Notes: a model not told the origin generated them from the letters alone. Positions 33,731-41,949 are shown, counted from the stretch's first letter. The stretch is DNA of 55,642 nt from an uncultured Oscillospiraceae bacterium (GCA_944386055.1 CALWZP010000017.1:1-55642), one strand, 5' to 3'. Numbers and translations are program-made.

Positions 33731-33794
33731 GTAAAGCTCGCTTTACAATTCGGAGTATAGCACGCTTTACATGGCATGTCAAGTCCGCTTTACA
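33731..33794 (-). promoter_or_regulatory. Promoter with three TGTAAAGCG operator repeats
   Basis: - strand: -35 TTGACA (33782-33777), 17-bp spacer, -10 TATACT (33759-33754). Three copies of TGTAAAGCG, at 33794-33786, 33771-33763 and 33747-33739, lie upstream of -35, inside the spacer and downstream of -10. The last is one half of the perfect palindrome GTAAAGC-TC-GCTTTAC (33731-33746). The layout fits repression by the XRE protein. Confidence 0.75.
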
Positions 33795-33887
33795 CAAAAG
33801 AAAAAAATATTTGCCGCCACAGGCGGTGCGAGCCACTTCCGGGGCGGCGCCGTTTTTTGTCACCAAATCGTAACTTGCTTTTTTATT

Positions 33888-33926
33888 ACTTCAATTGTAG
33901 TATATAATCGAAACGACATTTGTAGT
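33888..33926 (+). promoter_or_regulatory. BlaI-type double operator overlapping the -10 region
   Basis: Two near-palindromes, ACTTCA-AT-TGTAGT (33888-33901) and ACGACA-TT-TGTAGT (33913-33926), each one base off the ideal ACTACA-N2-TGTAGT, flank the -10 TATAAT (33903-33908). No clear -35 is seen. Confidence 0.65.
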
Positions 33927-33942
33927 GAATGGAGGAACTTTG

Positions 33943-34314
33943 ATGAGACGGCTGCCGGACAGCGAGCTGGAAGTGATGAAGGCCCTGTGGGCCTCGGGGG
34001 CGGACACCCCCCGCGCGGCGCTGGAGGATGCCCTGACCCCCTTCGGCTGGGCGGGGAACACCATCAACACCTATCTCACCCGCCTGGGGGAGAAGGGCTT
34101 CCTCTCGGTGCGCCGGGAGGGGCGGCACAACCTGTACACCCCCCTGGTGAGCCGGGAGGACTACCTGTCCTTTGACAGCCGGGCGGTGCTGGGGCGGCTG
34201 TACGGCGGCTCCCCCGCCGCCTTCGTGGCCGCCCTGGCCCGGCAGGGGCTGTCCCGGGAGGAGCTGGACCGGCTGCGGGGCCTGCTGGACCGGCTGGAGG
34301 AGGAGACGCCGTGA
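33943..34314 (+). CDS. BlaI/MecI-family transcriptional repressor
   Basis: This 123-residue winged-helix repressor has the family opening LPDSELEVMKALWASG and recognition-helix region NTINTYLTRLGEKGFLSVRREGRHNLYTPLVSREDY. Such repressors are cleaved or released when a partner M56 receptor senses a signal. The first ATG is 33943 after GGAGGA. The gene is followed by the M56 gene in a GTGA overlap and sits behind two BlaI-like operators, so autoregulation is expected. No beta-lactamase gene is present. Confidence 0.9.
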   Translation: MRRLPDSELEVMKALWASGADTPRAALEDALTPFGWAGNTINTYLTRLGEKGFLSVRREGRHNLYTPLVSREDYLSFDSRAVLGRLYGGSPAAFVAALARQGLSREELDRLRGLLDRLEEETP

Positions 34315-35258
34315 CGGACTTTCTCCTGAACCTGGCCGGGCTGTCCCTGGGCGGGGCGGCGGTGATCGTCCTGCTGCTCCTGTTGGGGCGGCTCACCCGG
34401 GGGCGGTACAGCGCCCGGTGGCGGTGCTGGGCGTGGGCGCTGCTGTGCCTGCGCCTGGCCATCCCCCTGTCCCTGCCGGCGCTGCCCCAGCCCCAGGCCC
34501 CCATCCAGGTGCCCGCCCCGGCGGACACGGTGCTCTATGAGTACCAGCCCCCCGCCGGGACCGCTCCGCCCTCCGCCCCCACTGGGACGGAGGGGTCCGC
34601 CGCCCCCCTCCCTACCCAGGGCAGGTTGGAGAGCCCGATGCCCGTCCCCTCCCCGCCGGGGGAGGCCGGGACGCCCGCCCCTGTGGCGGAGGGCTTCACC
34701 CTCTCCCTCGGGCAGGCGCTCTTCGCCCTGTGGCTGGCAGGGGCGGTGGGAATCCTGGGGTGGAATTTGGTAGGCCACCTGCGCTTCTGCCGCTGGCGTC
34801 GGCGGTGGACCTCCCCCGAGGAGGACCCGGAGGTACTCTCAGAGTACCGCGCCCTCACAAACGGGCTGCGCCGTCCCCCCGCCCTGCGCACCGCCGGGCA
34901 GCTGGGCGCGCCCATGCTCACCGGGCTGGCGCGTCCGGTGATCCTGCTGCCCGACCCGCCGCCCCGGGGTGATGCCCTGCGGTATGCCCTGCTCCACGAG
35001 CTGACCCATCTCCGCCGCCGGGACATCTGGCTGAAGGCCCTGGCGCTCTGGGTCACCGCCCTGCACTGGTTCGATCCCCTGATGTGGGTCATGGCCCGGG
35101 CGGTGGAGCGGGACACCGAGCTGGCCTGCGACGACGCGGTGGTGCGCGCCCTCCCCCCGGAGGAGCGGGGGGCCTATGGCCGCGCCATTCTGAACACGGT
35201 GGCCGCCCTCTCCCGGAAGCGGGAGGACGGCGAAGACGGAAAGGAGCGTCTGATATGA
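34311..35258 (+). CDS. M56-family (BlaR1-like) membrane metallopeptidase, short form
   Basis: This 315-residue membrane protease has two N-terminal spans, a Pro-rich outer loop (about 60-125), a third span near 132-155, and the zinc motif HELTH (His229, Glu230, His233). ERDTELACDDAVV (Glu270 region) is the likely third-ligand block. On signal it should inactivate the BlaI-like repressor. It ends at KERLI, just where BlaR1 homologues continue into a further membrane span and sensor. That continuation appears to be the next gene. The start is GTG 34311. Confidence 0.9.
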   Translation: MTDFLLNLAGLSLGGAAVIVLLLLLGRLTRGRYSARWRCWAWALLCLRLAIPLSLPALPQPQAPIQVPAPADTVLYEYQPPAGTAPPSAPTGTEGSAAPLPTQGRLESPMPVPSPPGEAGTPAPVAEGFTLSLGQALFALWLAGAVGILGWNLVGHLRFCRWRRRWTSPEEDPEVLSEYRALTNGLRRPPALRTAGQLGAPMLTGLARPVILLPDPPPRGDALRYALLHELTHLRRRDIWLKALALWVTALHWFDPLMWVMARAVERDTELACDDAVVRALPPEERGAYGRAILNTVAALSRKREDGEDGKERLI

Positions 35259-35827
35259 AGCCCATCCCTCACACCCGTTTTTCCACCCGCCTGTCCGGCT
35301 CCGCCCGGGAGACCGAGGGGCGGCTGCGCGGCCTGCTCCGGGGCGGGAAAAAGCGCCCCCCGGCGGCCCTGCTGGTCCTGCTGGCCCTTCTCATCGCCCT
35401 GTGCGGCTCCCTGGTGGCCTGCCGGGAGACCCAGCCCCGGCCCCAGATCTTCCCCGACCTTGCGGACTATGAGCGCTTCCTCTTCTCCCCGGAGGCCGAT
35501 GTGGCCGCCCTGCTGGAGGAGGCCACATCGGCCGAGCACCTCGTCCGCACCACCCCCATTGAGCAGGAATGGGCTGTGCTCTATGAGTACGACGGAGCAG
35601 CGCTGGCCCCCTATCTCCCCAACTGTCTGGAGATGCAGGGCGTCACAGTGTTTGGGGAAGGCGGGAGCATCGTGGTCTCTTACCTCCCTTCGGAGCCCGG
35701 GGACTGCACCGGTGTCGCTCTCAGCTGTATGGACGGTCAGGTGGTGGCCGTCACCGCCGGCTGGGGGGAGTTTGGCGCCGGCTATGCGGACCTGCTCACC
35801 GGGGAGGTCACAGTGGAGGAGTGGTAA
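35255..35827 (+). CDS. Anchor-module protein 1 of the BlaI-M56 locus
   Basis: This 190-residue protein starts in an ATGA overlap with the M56 gene. Residues 1-36 are basic and cytoplasmic-looking (HTRFSTRLSGSARETEGRLR). A membrane span (37-55) ends in LVAC at Cys56, which could be a lipobox though the n-region is long. Residues 57-190 form a small outer domain I do not recognise. The first 56 residues resemble the segment that follows the M56 domain in BlaR1-type proteins, so it may be the detached tail and sensor of the receptor. Confidence 0.8.
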   Translation: MKPIPHTRFSTRLSGSARETEGRLRGLLRGGKKRPPAALLVLLALLIALCGSLVACRETQPRPQIFPDLADYERFLFSPEADVAALLEEATSAEHLVRTTPIEQEWAVLYEYDGAALAPYLPNCLEMQGVTVFGEGGSIVVSYLPSEPGDCTGVALSCMDGQVVAVTAGWGEFGAGYADLLTGEVTVEEW

Positions 35828-35898
35828 ACAATACCGCTTCTTCAGTTGAACTCTGTCTGAAAGAAGCTGTCATGTGTGTCAGGAAAGGAAGGATCGAT

Positions 35899-37479
35899 AT
35901 GACCCCCATCCCCCACACCAGATTCTCCACCCGTCTCTCTGGCTCCGCCCGGGAGACCGAGGGGCGGCTGCGCAGCCTGCTCCGGGGCGGGAAAAAGCGC
36001 CCCCCGGCGGCCCTGCTGGTCCTGCTGGCCCTTCTCATCGCCCTGTGCGGCTCCCTGGTGGCCTGCCGGGAGGGCACGGGTGAGCCGGAGGGAGAGGCCC
36101 CCGAGGGCACCCCCTCCCCCGCCCCGTCCGAGATGGCGGAGACCCCGCAGCCCCTGACCCCGCCGGCGGATGCGGCGGCGGCCGCCGCCGTCCCGGGCAC
36201 CAGCTATCTGCTCTACCTCCAGCCGGAGGGGGACGGGCTGGCCCTGTACTGGACCAGCCCGGACTACGGCGGCGGACAGCCCAATCTGCTCCTGACGCTG
36301 GCCCCCGCCTCCAGCGTCTTCCCCTACGCCCCCGGGGATGTCCCCTCCCTCACCCCCTTCTCTGACATCCTGGGCCGCCCCGGCGTGGTGCTGGGCACCA
36401 CCACGGACAGCGGCGTCCCCGTCCAGTGGTATTACCAGGGGGACGACTACGGCGTCCAGCTGATGGCCGCCGCCCAGGGGGAGACCTGGACCGCCCAGCT
36501 GGACGGCGGGGCGGAGGAGCTGCTGTGCCTGTCCGGGGACGGGACGCTGGAGCTCTGGTCCCGCCGGGACAACGATCTGCTGGTGTATGCCCCCGTCAGC
36601 CGGCTGGCGGGACGGCTGTTCCCCGACGCCGGGGGGCAGGAGGTGCGCTTTGCCCCGGTGCTCCACGGCGAGGGCCCGGCGGATCTCTTTGACGCCCGCT
36701 ACACCGGCGCCGACGGCCGGGATATCACCCGGCAGGTGAGCGGCGAGGTCCTGACCCAGTCGCTGTGGCCCGCCCTGTCCGTCTCCACCCCCGCCGGGGA
36801 CACCGTCTTCTTCTGGGGGGAGGGGGAGGCCTTCAGCAGTGCGGCCCTCTCTGTCCGCACCCCGGACGGGACGGTCCGGCAGCTGCTGGAGTACTTCCTG
36901 GACCCCGGCTATGCCCAGCTTCCCCTGTATCTGGAGAGCCTGGGGCTGGCCCCGGAGGCCGAGCTGTTCGCCACCGTCACCGATGACCCGGTGGTCCGGG
37001 CCGCCTATTTTGACAACGGCGTGGTCAACCATGCATTCTGGGCGGTGGATGAACAGGGCGAGCCGGTGCAGCTGGCCCTGCTGGACGACACCTATTTCCA
37101 CGCTGACCTCAACGGGGACGGCCGGGACGAGGTGTTCTCCCTGGCCGCCGAGCCCAACACGCCCGAGGGGCAGTACCTCTTCTTCTACCTGTACACCTAC
37201 CCGGAGGAGGGGGGCGTGCGCTTCGCCAGTCCCCCGGATGTCCTGGCCAGGAGCCAGGGCGCCGACTACTACGACTACCTGTCCGGGGGCGGCGGGCTCG
37301 CCCAGCTCTATGTGGAGTACGACCCGGAGGCTCTGCGCTTCTCCTTCTTCCATATGGACACCGGCCAGCCTGCGGCCCAGTTCACCGGCCGGGAGCTGTA
37401 CGACTTCATCACGGAACAGGGGATGTGGGCCGACGACTATATCCCCTCCAGCGGCGACTTCGGCCGGATGGGGGCGTAA
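35899..37479 (+). CDS. Anchor-module protein 2 of the BlaI-M56 locus
   Basis: This 526-residue protein shares its first 56 residues almost exactly with anchor protein 1, then has a Pro/Glu linker (to about 105) and a large outer domain. DLNGDGRDEV near residue 415 is a calcium-loop-like motif as in FG-GAP/EF-hand folds. Start ATG 35899 follows AAAGGAAGG. The outer domain may be the sensor for a signal differing from that of the neighbours; its family is not recognised. Confidence 0.8.
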   Translation: MTPIPHTRFSTRLSGSARETEGRLRSLLRGGKKRPPAALLVLLALLIALCGSLVACREGTGEPEGEAPEGTPSPAPSEMAETPQPLTPPADAAAAAAVPGTSYLLYLQPEGDGLALYWTSPDYGGGQPNLLLTLAPASSVFPYAPGDVPSLTPFSDILGRPGVVLGTTTDSGVPVQWYYQGDDYGVQLMAAAQGETWTAQLDGGAEELLCLSGDGTLELWSRRDNDLLVYAPVSRLAGRLFPDAGGQEVRFAPVLHGEGPADLFDARYTGADGRDITRQVSGEVLTQSLWPALSVSTPAGDTVFFWGEGEAFSSAALSVRTPDGTVRQLLEYFLDPGYAQLPLYLESLGLAPEAELFATVTDDPVVRAAYFDNGVVNHAFWAVDEQGEPVQLALLDDTYFHADLNGDGRDEVFSLAAEPNTPEGQYLFFYLYTYPEEGGVRFASPPDVLARSQGADYYDYLSGGGGLAQLYVEYDPEALRFSFFHMDTGQPAAQFTGRELYDFITEQGMWADDYIPSSGDFGRMGA

Positions 37480-37554
37480 AGCGGAGGGCTCTGTCCGCTC
37501 CTGACACAAGATCTTCAGCGGCCCCAGGCCGCCCGCAAAAAGGAGGTCCCCGCC

Positions 37555-38847
37555 ATGAGATCCATCCCCCGCACCAGATTCTCCACCCGCCTGTCCGGGT
37601 CCGAACGGGAGACGGCGGAGCGCATCCGCAGTCTGTTTCAGAACGGCCAAAAACGCCCCCCGGCGGCCCTGCTGATCCCGCTGGCCCTGCTCATCGCCCT
37701 GTGCGGGTCCCTGGTGGGTTGCCAGACCGCCAGTCTCCCTCAGGACGGCAGCTTGAGAGAGCCAGTCTCCCTCTCCACAGTATCCCCGGAGCCGGACCTG
37801 CCGTCCCCTGACCTGAACCGCAACGGCATCCCGGAGGAGGTACGCCTGGTGGGAGCATACGGCAGCCAGGAGCTCCAGTTCTGGGAGGATGGCCAGCTCA
37901 TCGACCGGGAGGTCCCAGGTGTATGCCTGTACTCCATGGACAGACAGGACTACATTCTGCGGGCCTCGCTGGAGGAGTACCAGGGCAGCTTTTTTTACCA
38001 TTATGAGCTGGCGGATCTCTCCGGCGAGTTTGAGGAGACCGCCCGGTGGGACAGAGTCACCTTTGACCTCAACTTCCACGCCCCCTTCCACCAGGGCTTT
38101 GACCCGGAGGCCATCGCCGCCTTTGTGGAGGAGCTGGACGGGCTGCTGGCCCACAGCGTCCGGCTGTCCGAGGCGGATGGGAGGCTGGTGACCGAGGCAG
38201 CCCCGGCAGTAGCGCTGGACTGGCTGGACAGCTTCCCGGATATTTTTGTCCGCGACCCAGAGGCGTCCCTGGCGGAAGACCTGTCCGCCTTTCAGGATGC
38301 CATGAGCCGAGCCGTGGGGGTGCCGGTCCCCCTGGGAGAGACGGAAACGCTGCCCCTGGAGGAGAGCCTCCAGATGACCTTCAGCAGCGGCGCGGGGGCC
38401 TGGTCCAGCGACCTGGAACTCCGCCCCGACGGCACCTTCGCCGGAGACTATCACGACGCCGACGGCGCCACCCTGTATGTGTGCCGCTTCCACGGGTCCT
38501 TCCGGGACTTTGTCCAACTCACCGACTCCTCCTGGCTGCTGACCCTGGACGAGCTTGTGCTGGATACGGGCCGCCCGCTGGGGGAGGAATGGGACGAAGA
38601 GGGCTTTCACTATATCTCCAGCGGCCCCCATGGCTTTACCGACCGCGAAGGAACGGCCCTCCGGCCCGGGGCCCAGTTCATCCTTTACACGCCCCAAGCC
38701 CAGGGTCACGCCCCCGGCACGGAGCTGTACGGTGCCTATGACTTCTGGACCTGGTGGCCGGAGCACGGGCAGTTTCTCGACGCCGGCGATACCCTGGGCT
38801 GCTATGGGCTCTACAACCTGACAGCAGATGTTGGTTTTTTCTCCTGA
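37555..38847 (+). CDS. Anchor-module protein 3 of the BlaI-M56 locus
   Basis: This 430-residue protein has the same anchor layout as proteins 1 and 2: RTRFSTRLSGSERETAERIR, a basic patch QKRPPAALL, a membrane span and LVGC at Cys56. The anchor is more diverged in DNA than the first two copies. The outer region starts with DLNRNGIPEEVRLV, again a DLNxxG loop, followed by a beta-rich domain with many Trp/Tyr. An AAGGAGG site precedes ATG 37555. Function is unknown. Confidence 0.8.
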   Translation: MRSIPRTRFSTRLSGSERETAERIRSLFQNGQKRPPAALLIPLALLIALCGSLVGCQTASLPQDGSLREPVSLSTVSPEPDLPSPDLNRNGIPEEVRLVGAYGSQELQFWEDGQLIDREVPGVCLYSMDRQDYILRASLEEYQGSFFYHYELADLSGEFEETARWDRVTFDLNFHAPFHQGFDPEAIAAFVEELDGLLAHSVRLSEADGRLVTEAAPAVALDWLDSFPDIFVRDPEASLAEDLSAFQDAMSRAVGVPVPLGETETLPLEESLQMTFSSGAGAWSSDLELRPDGTFAGDYHDADGATLYVCRFHGSFRDFVQLTDSSWLLTLDELVLDTGRPLGEEWDEEGFHYISSGPHGFTDREGTALRPGAQFILYTPQAQGHAPGTELYGAYDFWTWWPEHGQFLDAGDTLGCYGLYNLTADVGFFS

Positions 38848-38883
38848 CCGCGCGCTCGATCTGATTTGAAGGAGGCTCTCCCC

Positions 38884-38976
38884 ATGTCCGCCATCCCCCA
38901 TACCAAATTTTCCACCTGTCTCTCCGGCTCCGAGCGGGAAGCAGAGCGGCAGCCGCTGTCCCAACAGCCGCGACAA
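38884..38976 (+). pseudogene. Truncated fourth anchor-module gene
   Basis: AAGGAGG and ATG 38884 begin SAIPHTKFSTCLSGSEREAE, matching the anchor module of the three genes before it. Similarity stops after about 20 residues and the sequence runs into a terminator at 38977. No membrane span or outer domain is left. It is best read as a deletion remnant of a fourth paralogue. A functional short peptide is less likely. Confidence 0.7.
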
Positions 38977-39019
38977 AGCGGGGCCCGCGCCGGAACGGCG
39001 CGGGCCCCGCTCGTTTTTT
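38977..39019 (+). terminator. Terminator at the end of the BlaI-M56 locus
   Basis: Perfect 16-bp GC stem (38977-38992 with 38996-39011), GAA loop, CG then six T. Confidence 0.9.
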
Positions 39020-39030
39020 CCTGTGTCTCT

Positions 39031-40275
39031 TTATCCCTGCCAGCCGGCCAGGTACGCCTCCTGCTCCGGGGTGAGGCGGTCGATCTCCAGCCCCAGGGCG
39101 GCCAGCTTCACCCGCCCGATCTCGTCGTCGATGGTGTCGGGCACCTGGTAGAGCTTCTTCTCCAGCTCCCCCCGGTGCTTCACCAGCCACTCCAGGGCCA
39201 GGGCCTGGACGGAGAAGGACATGTCCATGATCTCCGCCGGGTGGCCGTTGCCGGCGGCCAGGTTCACCAGCCGCCCCTCCCCGATGACATTCAGGGTGCG
39301 CCCGTCGGACAGGCGGAAGCCCTCGATGTTCTCCCGGCGGGGGAAGCGCTCTTCCGCCATCTCCGCCAGCTGGCGGACCGCCACCTCGCAGTCGAAGTGC
39401 CCCGCGTTGGTGAGGAAGGCGTTGTCCTTCATCACCTCAAAATGCCGCCGGGTGATCACATCCTTGCAGCCGGTGACGGTGACGAAGATATCCCCCAGGG
39501 GGGCGGCCTGGTCCATGGTCATCACCTCAAAGCCGCACATGGTGGCGTCCAGGGCCTTGAAGGGGTCGATCTCGGTGACGATGACATGGGCGCCCATGCC
39601 CGCGGCCCGCATGGCCACCCCCTTGCCGCACCAGCCATAGCCCGCCACCACCACCGTCTTGCCCGCCACCATCAGGTTGGTGGTGTGCATGATGGCGTCC
39701 CACACCGACTGGCCGGTACCGTACTTGTTGTCGTAGTAGTGCTTGGCCTTGGCGTCGTTCACCGCCATCATGGCGCAGGGGAGGATGCCCTCCCGCTCCC
39801 GGGCCTTCAGGCGCAGGATGCCGGTGGTGGTCTCCTCACAGCCGCCCATGAGCTCCCCGGCGTACTCCCGGCACTTGTCCCCCAGCAGGTGGATCAGGTC
39901 CCCCCCGTCGTCCACGATGAGGTGGGGCCTGCACTTCAGGGTCTCGGTGAGCAGCGCCTCGTACCCCGCCGCGTCCACCCCGTGGACGCCGAAGGTCTCC
40001 ACCCCCATGGACGCCAGCCCCGCCGCCACATCGTCCTGGGTGGACAGGGGGTTGGAGCCGGTGAGGTACACCTGCGCGCCCCCCTCCTGCAGCACATAGC
40101 CCAGGTTGGCGGTCTTGGCCTCCAGGTGGACGGACACCGCCACCCGGAGCCCGGCAAAGGGCTTCTTCCTCTTGAACCGGGCCTCGATGCCGCTCAGGGC
40201 GGGCATGAAGCTGCGCACCCATTCAATCTTCTGCCGCCCGGCAGGGGCCAGGGACATGTCCTTGACGATGCTCAT
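39031..40275 (-). CDS. ahcY: Adenosylhomocysteinase
   Basis: This 414-residue NAD-dependent enzyme reversibly splits S-adenosylhomocysteine to adenosine and homocysteine, removing the inhibitory product of methylations. The NAD loop VVVAGYGWCGKGVAMRAAG, the lysine-bearing NDAKAKHYYDNKYGTGQS and the end segment LAALGLEIDRLTPEQEAYLAGW are intact. It is monocistronic. Together with metF, metH and metK in the window it closes the activated-methyl cycle. Many gut Bacillota use Pfs/LuxS instead. Confidence 0.95.
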   Translation of the reverse strand: MSIVKDMSLAPAGRQKIEWVRSFMPALSGIEARFKRKKPFAGLRVAVSVHLEAKTANLGYVLQEGGAQVYLTGSNPLSTQDDVAAGLASMGVETFGVHGVDAAGYEALLTETLKCRPHLIVDDGGDLIHLLGDKCREYAGELMGGCEETTTGILRLKAREREGILPCAMMAVNDAKAKHYYDNKYGTGQSVWDAIMHTTNLMVAGKTVVVAGYGWCGKGVAMRAAGMGAHVIVTEIDPFKALDATMCGFEVMTMDQAAPLGDIFVTVTGCKDVITRRHFEVMKDNAFLTNAGHFDCEVAVRQLAEMAEERFPRRENIEGFRLSDGRTLNVIGEGRLVNLAAGNGHPAEIMDMSFSVQALALEWLVKHRGELEKKLYQVPDTIDDEIGRVKLAALGLEIDRLTPEQEAYLAGWQG

Positions 40276-40452
40276 CTGTCTCTCTCCTCTCCGGCCCGGG
40301 GCCGGTGTTTTTCCCTATTTTATCACACCCCGTCCCGTCCCGCCAGCCCTATTTCTTCAACTCCCGGCAGAACCCCGCGCTGAATCATTTTCATCTCCCC
40401 TTCCTCCGCGGGGAATCCCTCTGTTCAGCAGCGCCGGGCAGAAATGATGGCA

Positions 40453-40485
40453 GAAAAAATTCGCTGGGGCACCAGGGCCCCAGCG
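40453..40485 (-). terminator. Terminator of the small zinc-ribbon gene
   Basis: Stem 40462-40469 with 40478-40485; on the - strand it is followed by AA and six T. Confidence 0.75.
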
Positions 40486-40513
40486 GAAAAGCGGGATCAG
40501 AAAAAGGGCAAGA

Positions 40514-40723
40514 TCAAGTGTCTTCTTTGGGAAGCTGATCCGGGAACAGCAGTTCTTTTGGGTCCTCTACATAAGAGGCGACGACCATCCCACAGTCCCT
40601 GCAGATCTGGTAACGAATTCCACTGGAACGGGATCTCAGTCCTCTTGTCACAGAAATCTTCCATAAGCCAGTGGCCACGATAAACTCTCTCCCCTGACAG
40701 TACGGGCACTGTTCTATCTTCAA
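40514..40723 (-). CDS. Small zinc-ribbon protein
   Basis: This 69-residue protein has two Cys pairs, CPYC at residues 6-9 and CRDC near 41-44, spaced as in a zinc ribbon, with QICRDCGMVVASYVEDP after the second knuckle. It resembles short proteins loosely labelled TFIIB/TFIIIB-like in clostridia; no transcription role is shown. The start is TTG 40723 after AAGGAGATGATATC. It has its own promoter and terminator. Confidence 0.8.
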   Translation of the reverse strand: MKIEQCPYCQGREFIVATGLWKISVTRGLRSRSSGIRYQICRDCGMVVASYVEDPKELLFPDQLPKEDT

Positions 40724-40773
40724 GATATCATCTCCTTAAAAAGCGGCCGATAAAAGAGTTTTCCCCTGTGTTT

Positions 40774-40802
40774 AGATTAACATAAAATCCCAGAACCGTC
40801 AA
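40774..40802 (-). promoter_or_regulatory. Promoter of the small zinc-ribbon gene
   Basis: - strand: -35 TTGACG (40802-40797), 17-bp spacer, -10 TAATCT (40779-40774). Confidence 0.55.
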
Positions 40803-40897
40803 TTGAAAAAGATGCCATTCCTGAAAATGCCCCGCCCCGCCACCCCCTTTTCCCCAAATTCTCCCCCTCTCGAGGGGAATTGTTCACACTTTCTCTA

Positions 40898-40926
40898 TGG
40901 ACATTTCCTCCAAAAGCGGGTAAACT
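40898..40926 (+). promoter_or_regulatory. Promoter of the rhomboid-like/zinc-ribbon gene
   Basis: -35 TGGACA (40898-40903), 17-bp spacer, -10 TAAACT (40921-40926). Confidence 0.5.
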
Positions 40927-40983
40927 ACTTTTCGTCTGAATCATTCCGTTCAGGAATTTCTCCGCTGTGAAGGAGGCCGTCTC

Positions 40984-41859
40984 ATGCGCGCCATCACCAA
41001 CTGGCTGGACCGGTTCTGCTATAAGCACCCCCGGTTCGGCATCCCGAATCTGATGAAGTTCATCGTTTTCGGCAACATCATCGTCTATCTCATCGACATG
41101 GTGTCCTCCGGCACCTTCTCCTATCTGCTCTCCTTCATCCCCTACAACATCCTCCAAGGCGAGGTGTGGCGGCTGGTGACCTTCGTCTTTGTCCCGGTGG
41201 TGGACGCGGGCAGCTTCCGGTTCTGGGACCTGCTGGTGGTGGCCCTGTCCCTCTACTTCTACTACATCATCGGCACCGCCATGGAGCGGGAGTGGGGCAC
41301 CACGAAGTTCACGGTATTCTACCTGTGCGGGGCGTTGCTGTCCATCCTCGTGGGCTTTGTCATCGGACTGGCCATACCGGGGCTGAGCGCCATCCCCCTG
41401 GTGGATATGTACTATGTGAACATGTCCCTGTTCTTCGCCCTGGCCTCCCTGTACCCCAACATGCAGTTCCTGCTCTTTTACATCATCCCGGTGAAGGCCA
41501 AGTGGCTGGCCTGGCTGGATGTGGCCATGTTCGCCTGGTCCATGATCTGCTATATCGCCGGCGGCCTCTGGCCCATGGCCCTGCTGCCCGCCATCGCCTT
41601 TGTGAACTATCTGCTCTTCTTCGGGGACAGCGTCGCCGTCATGTTCGGCGGGGTCCGCCACCGGGCCGACCCCCGCACCATCAACTTCAAAAAGGCCCAG
41701 AAGGCCGCCCGGGAGCACAAGGGTTACCTCCACAAGTGCGCCGTGTGCGGCAAGACCGACGCGGAGTACCCCGACATGGAATTCCGTTACTGCTCCAAAT
41801 GCAACGGCTATTACTGCTACTGCCCCGAGCACATCTATAACCATGTGCATATCGAGTGA
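40984..41859 (+). CDS. Rhomboid-like membrane protein with C-terminal zinc ribbon
   Basis: This 291-residue protein has about six membrane spans (25-215) arranged as in rhomboids (NIIVYLIDMV, LQGEVWRLVTFVFV, MEREWGTTKFTVFYLCGALL). Where active rhomboids show GxSG it has VNMSLFFALASLY, and no clear catalytic His follows, so it may be a non-catalytic relative. The soluble C-terminus holds CAVCGKTD and CSKCNGYYCYCPEH, a zinc-ribbon-like cluster. An AAGGAGG site precedes ATG. Function unknown. Confidence 0.82.
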   Translation: MRAITNWLDRFCYKHPRFGIPNLMKFIVFGNIIVYLIDMVSSGTFSYLLSFIPYNILQGEVWRLVTFVFVPVVDAGSFRFWDLLVVALSLYFYYIIGTAMEREWGTTKFTVFYLCGALLSILVGFVIGLAIPGLSAIPLVDMYYVNMSLFFALASLYPNMQFLLFYIIPVKAKWLAWLDVAMFAWSMICYIAGGLWPMALLPAIAFVNYLLFFGDSVAVMFGGVRHRADPRTINFKKAQKAAREHKGYLHKCAVCGKTDAEYPDMEFRYCSKCNGYYCYCPEHIYNHVHIE

Positions 41860-41873
41860 CCTGTAAAACAAAA

Positions 41874-41906
41874 AATGGGGCGGACCGCTGCGCGGTCCGC
41901 CCCATT
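41874..41906 (+). terminator. Terminator after the rhomboid-like gene
   Basis: Perfect 15-bp stem (41874-41888 with 41892-41906), TGC loop, weak T run. Confidence 0.65.
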
Positions 41907-41921
41907 CCATCGGAAAACCGA

Positions 41922-41949
41922 TTGACAAACTCGGAAAATCTGCTATAAT
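41922..41949 (+). promoter_or_regulatory. Promoter of metK leader
   Basis: -35 TTGACA (41922-41927), 16-bp spacer, -10 TATAAT (41944-41949). Confidence 0.85.

Noticed and set aside
34311-35258. Beta-lactam resistance locus
   Set aside because: BlaI and M56 are present, but no beta-lactamase or PBP2a-like gene accompanies them.
38884-40383. A 500-codon + strand frame continuing from the truncated anchor gene
   Set aside because: Beyond about 20 residues it is the antisense of ahcY; open only because of high GC, and a terminator lies at 38977.
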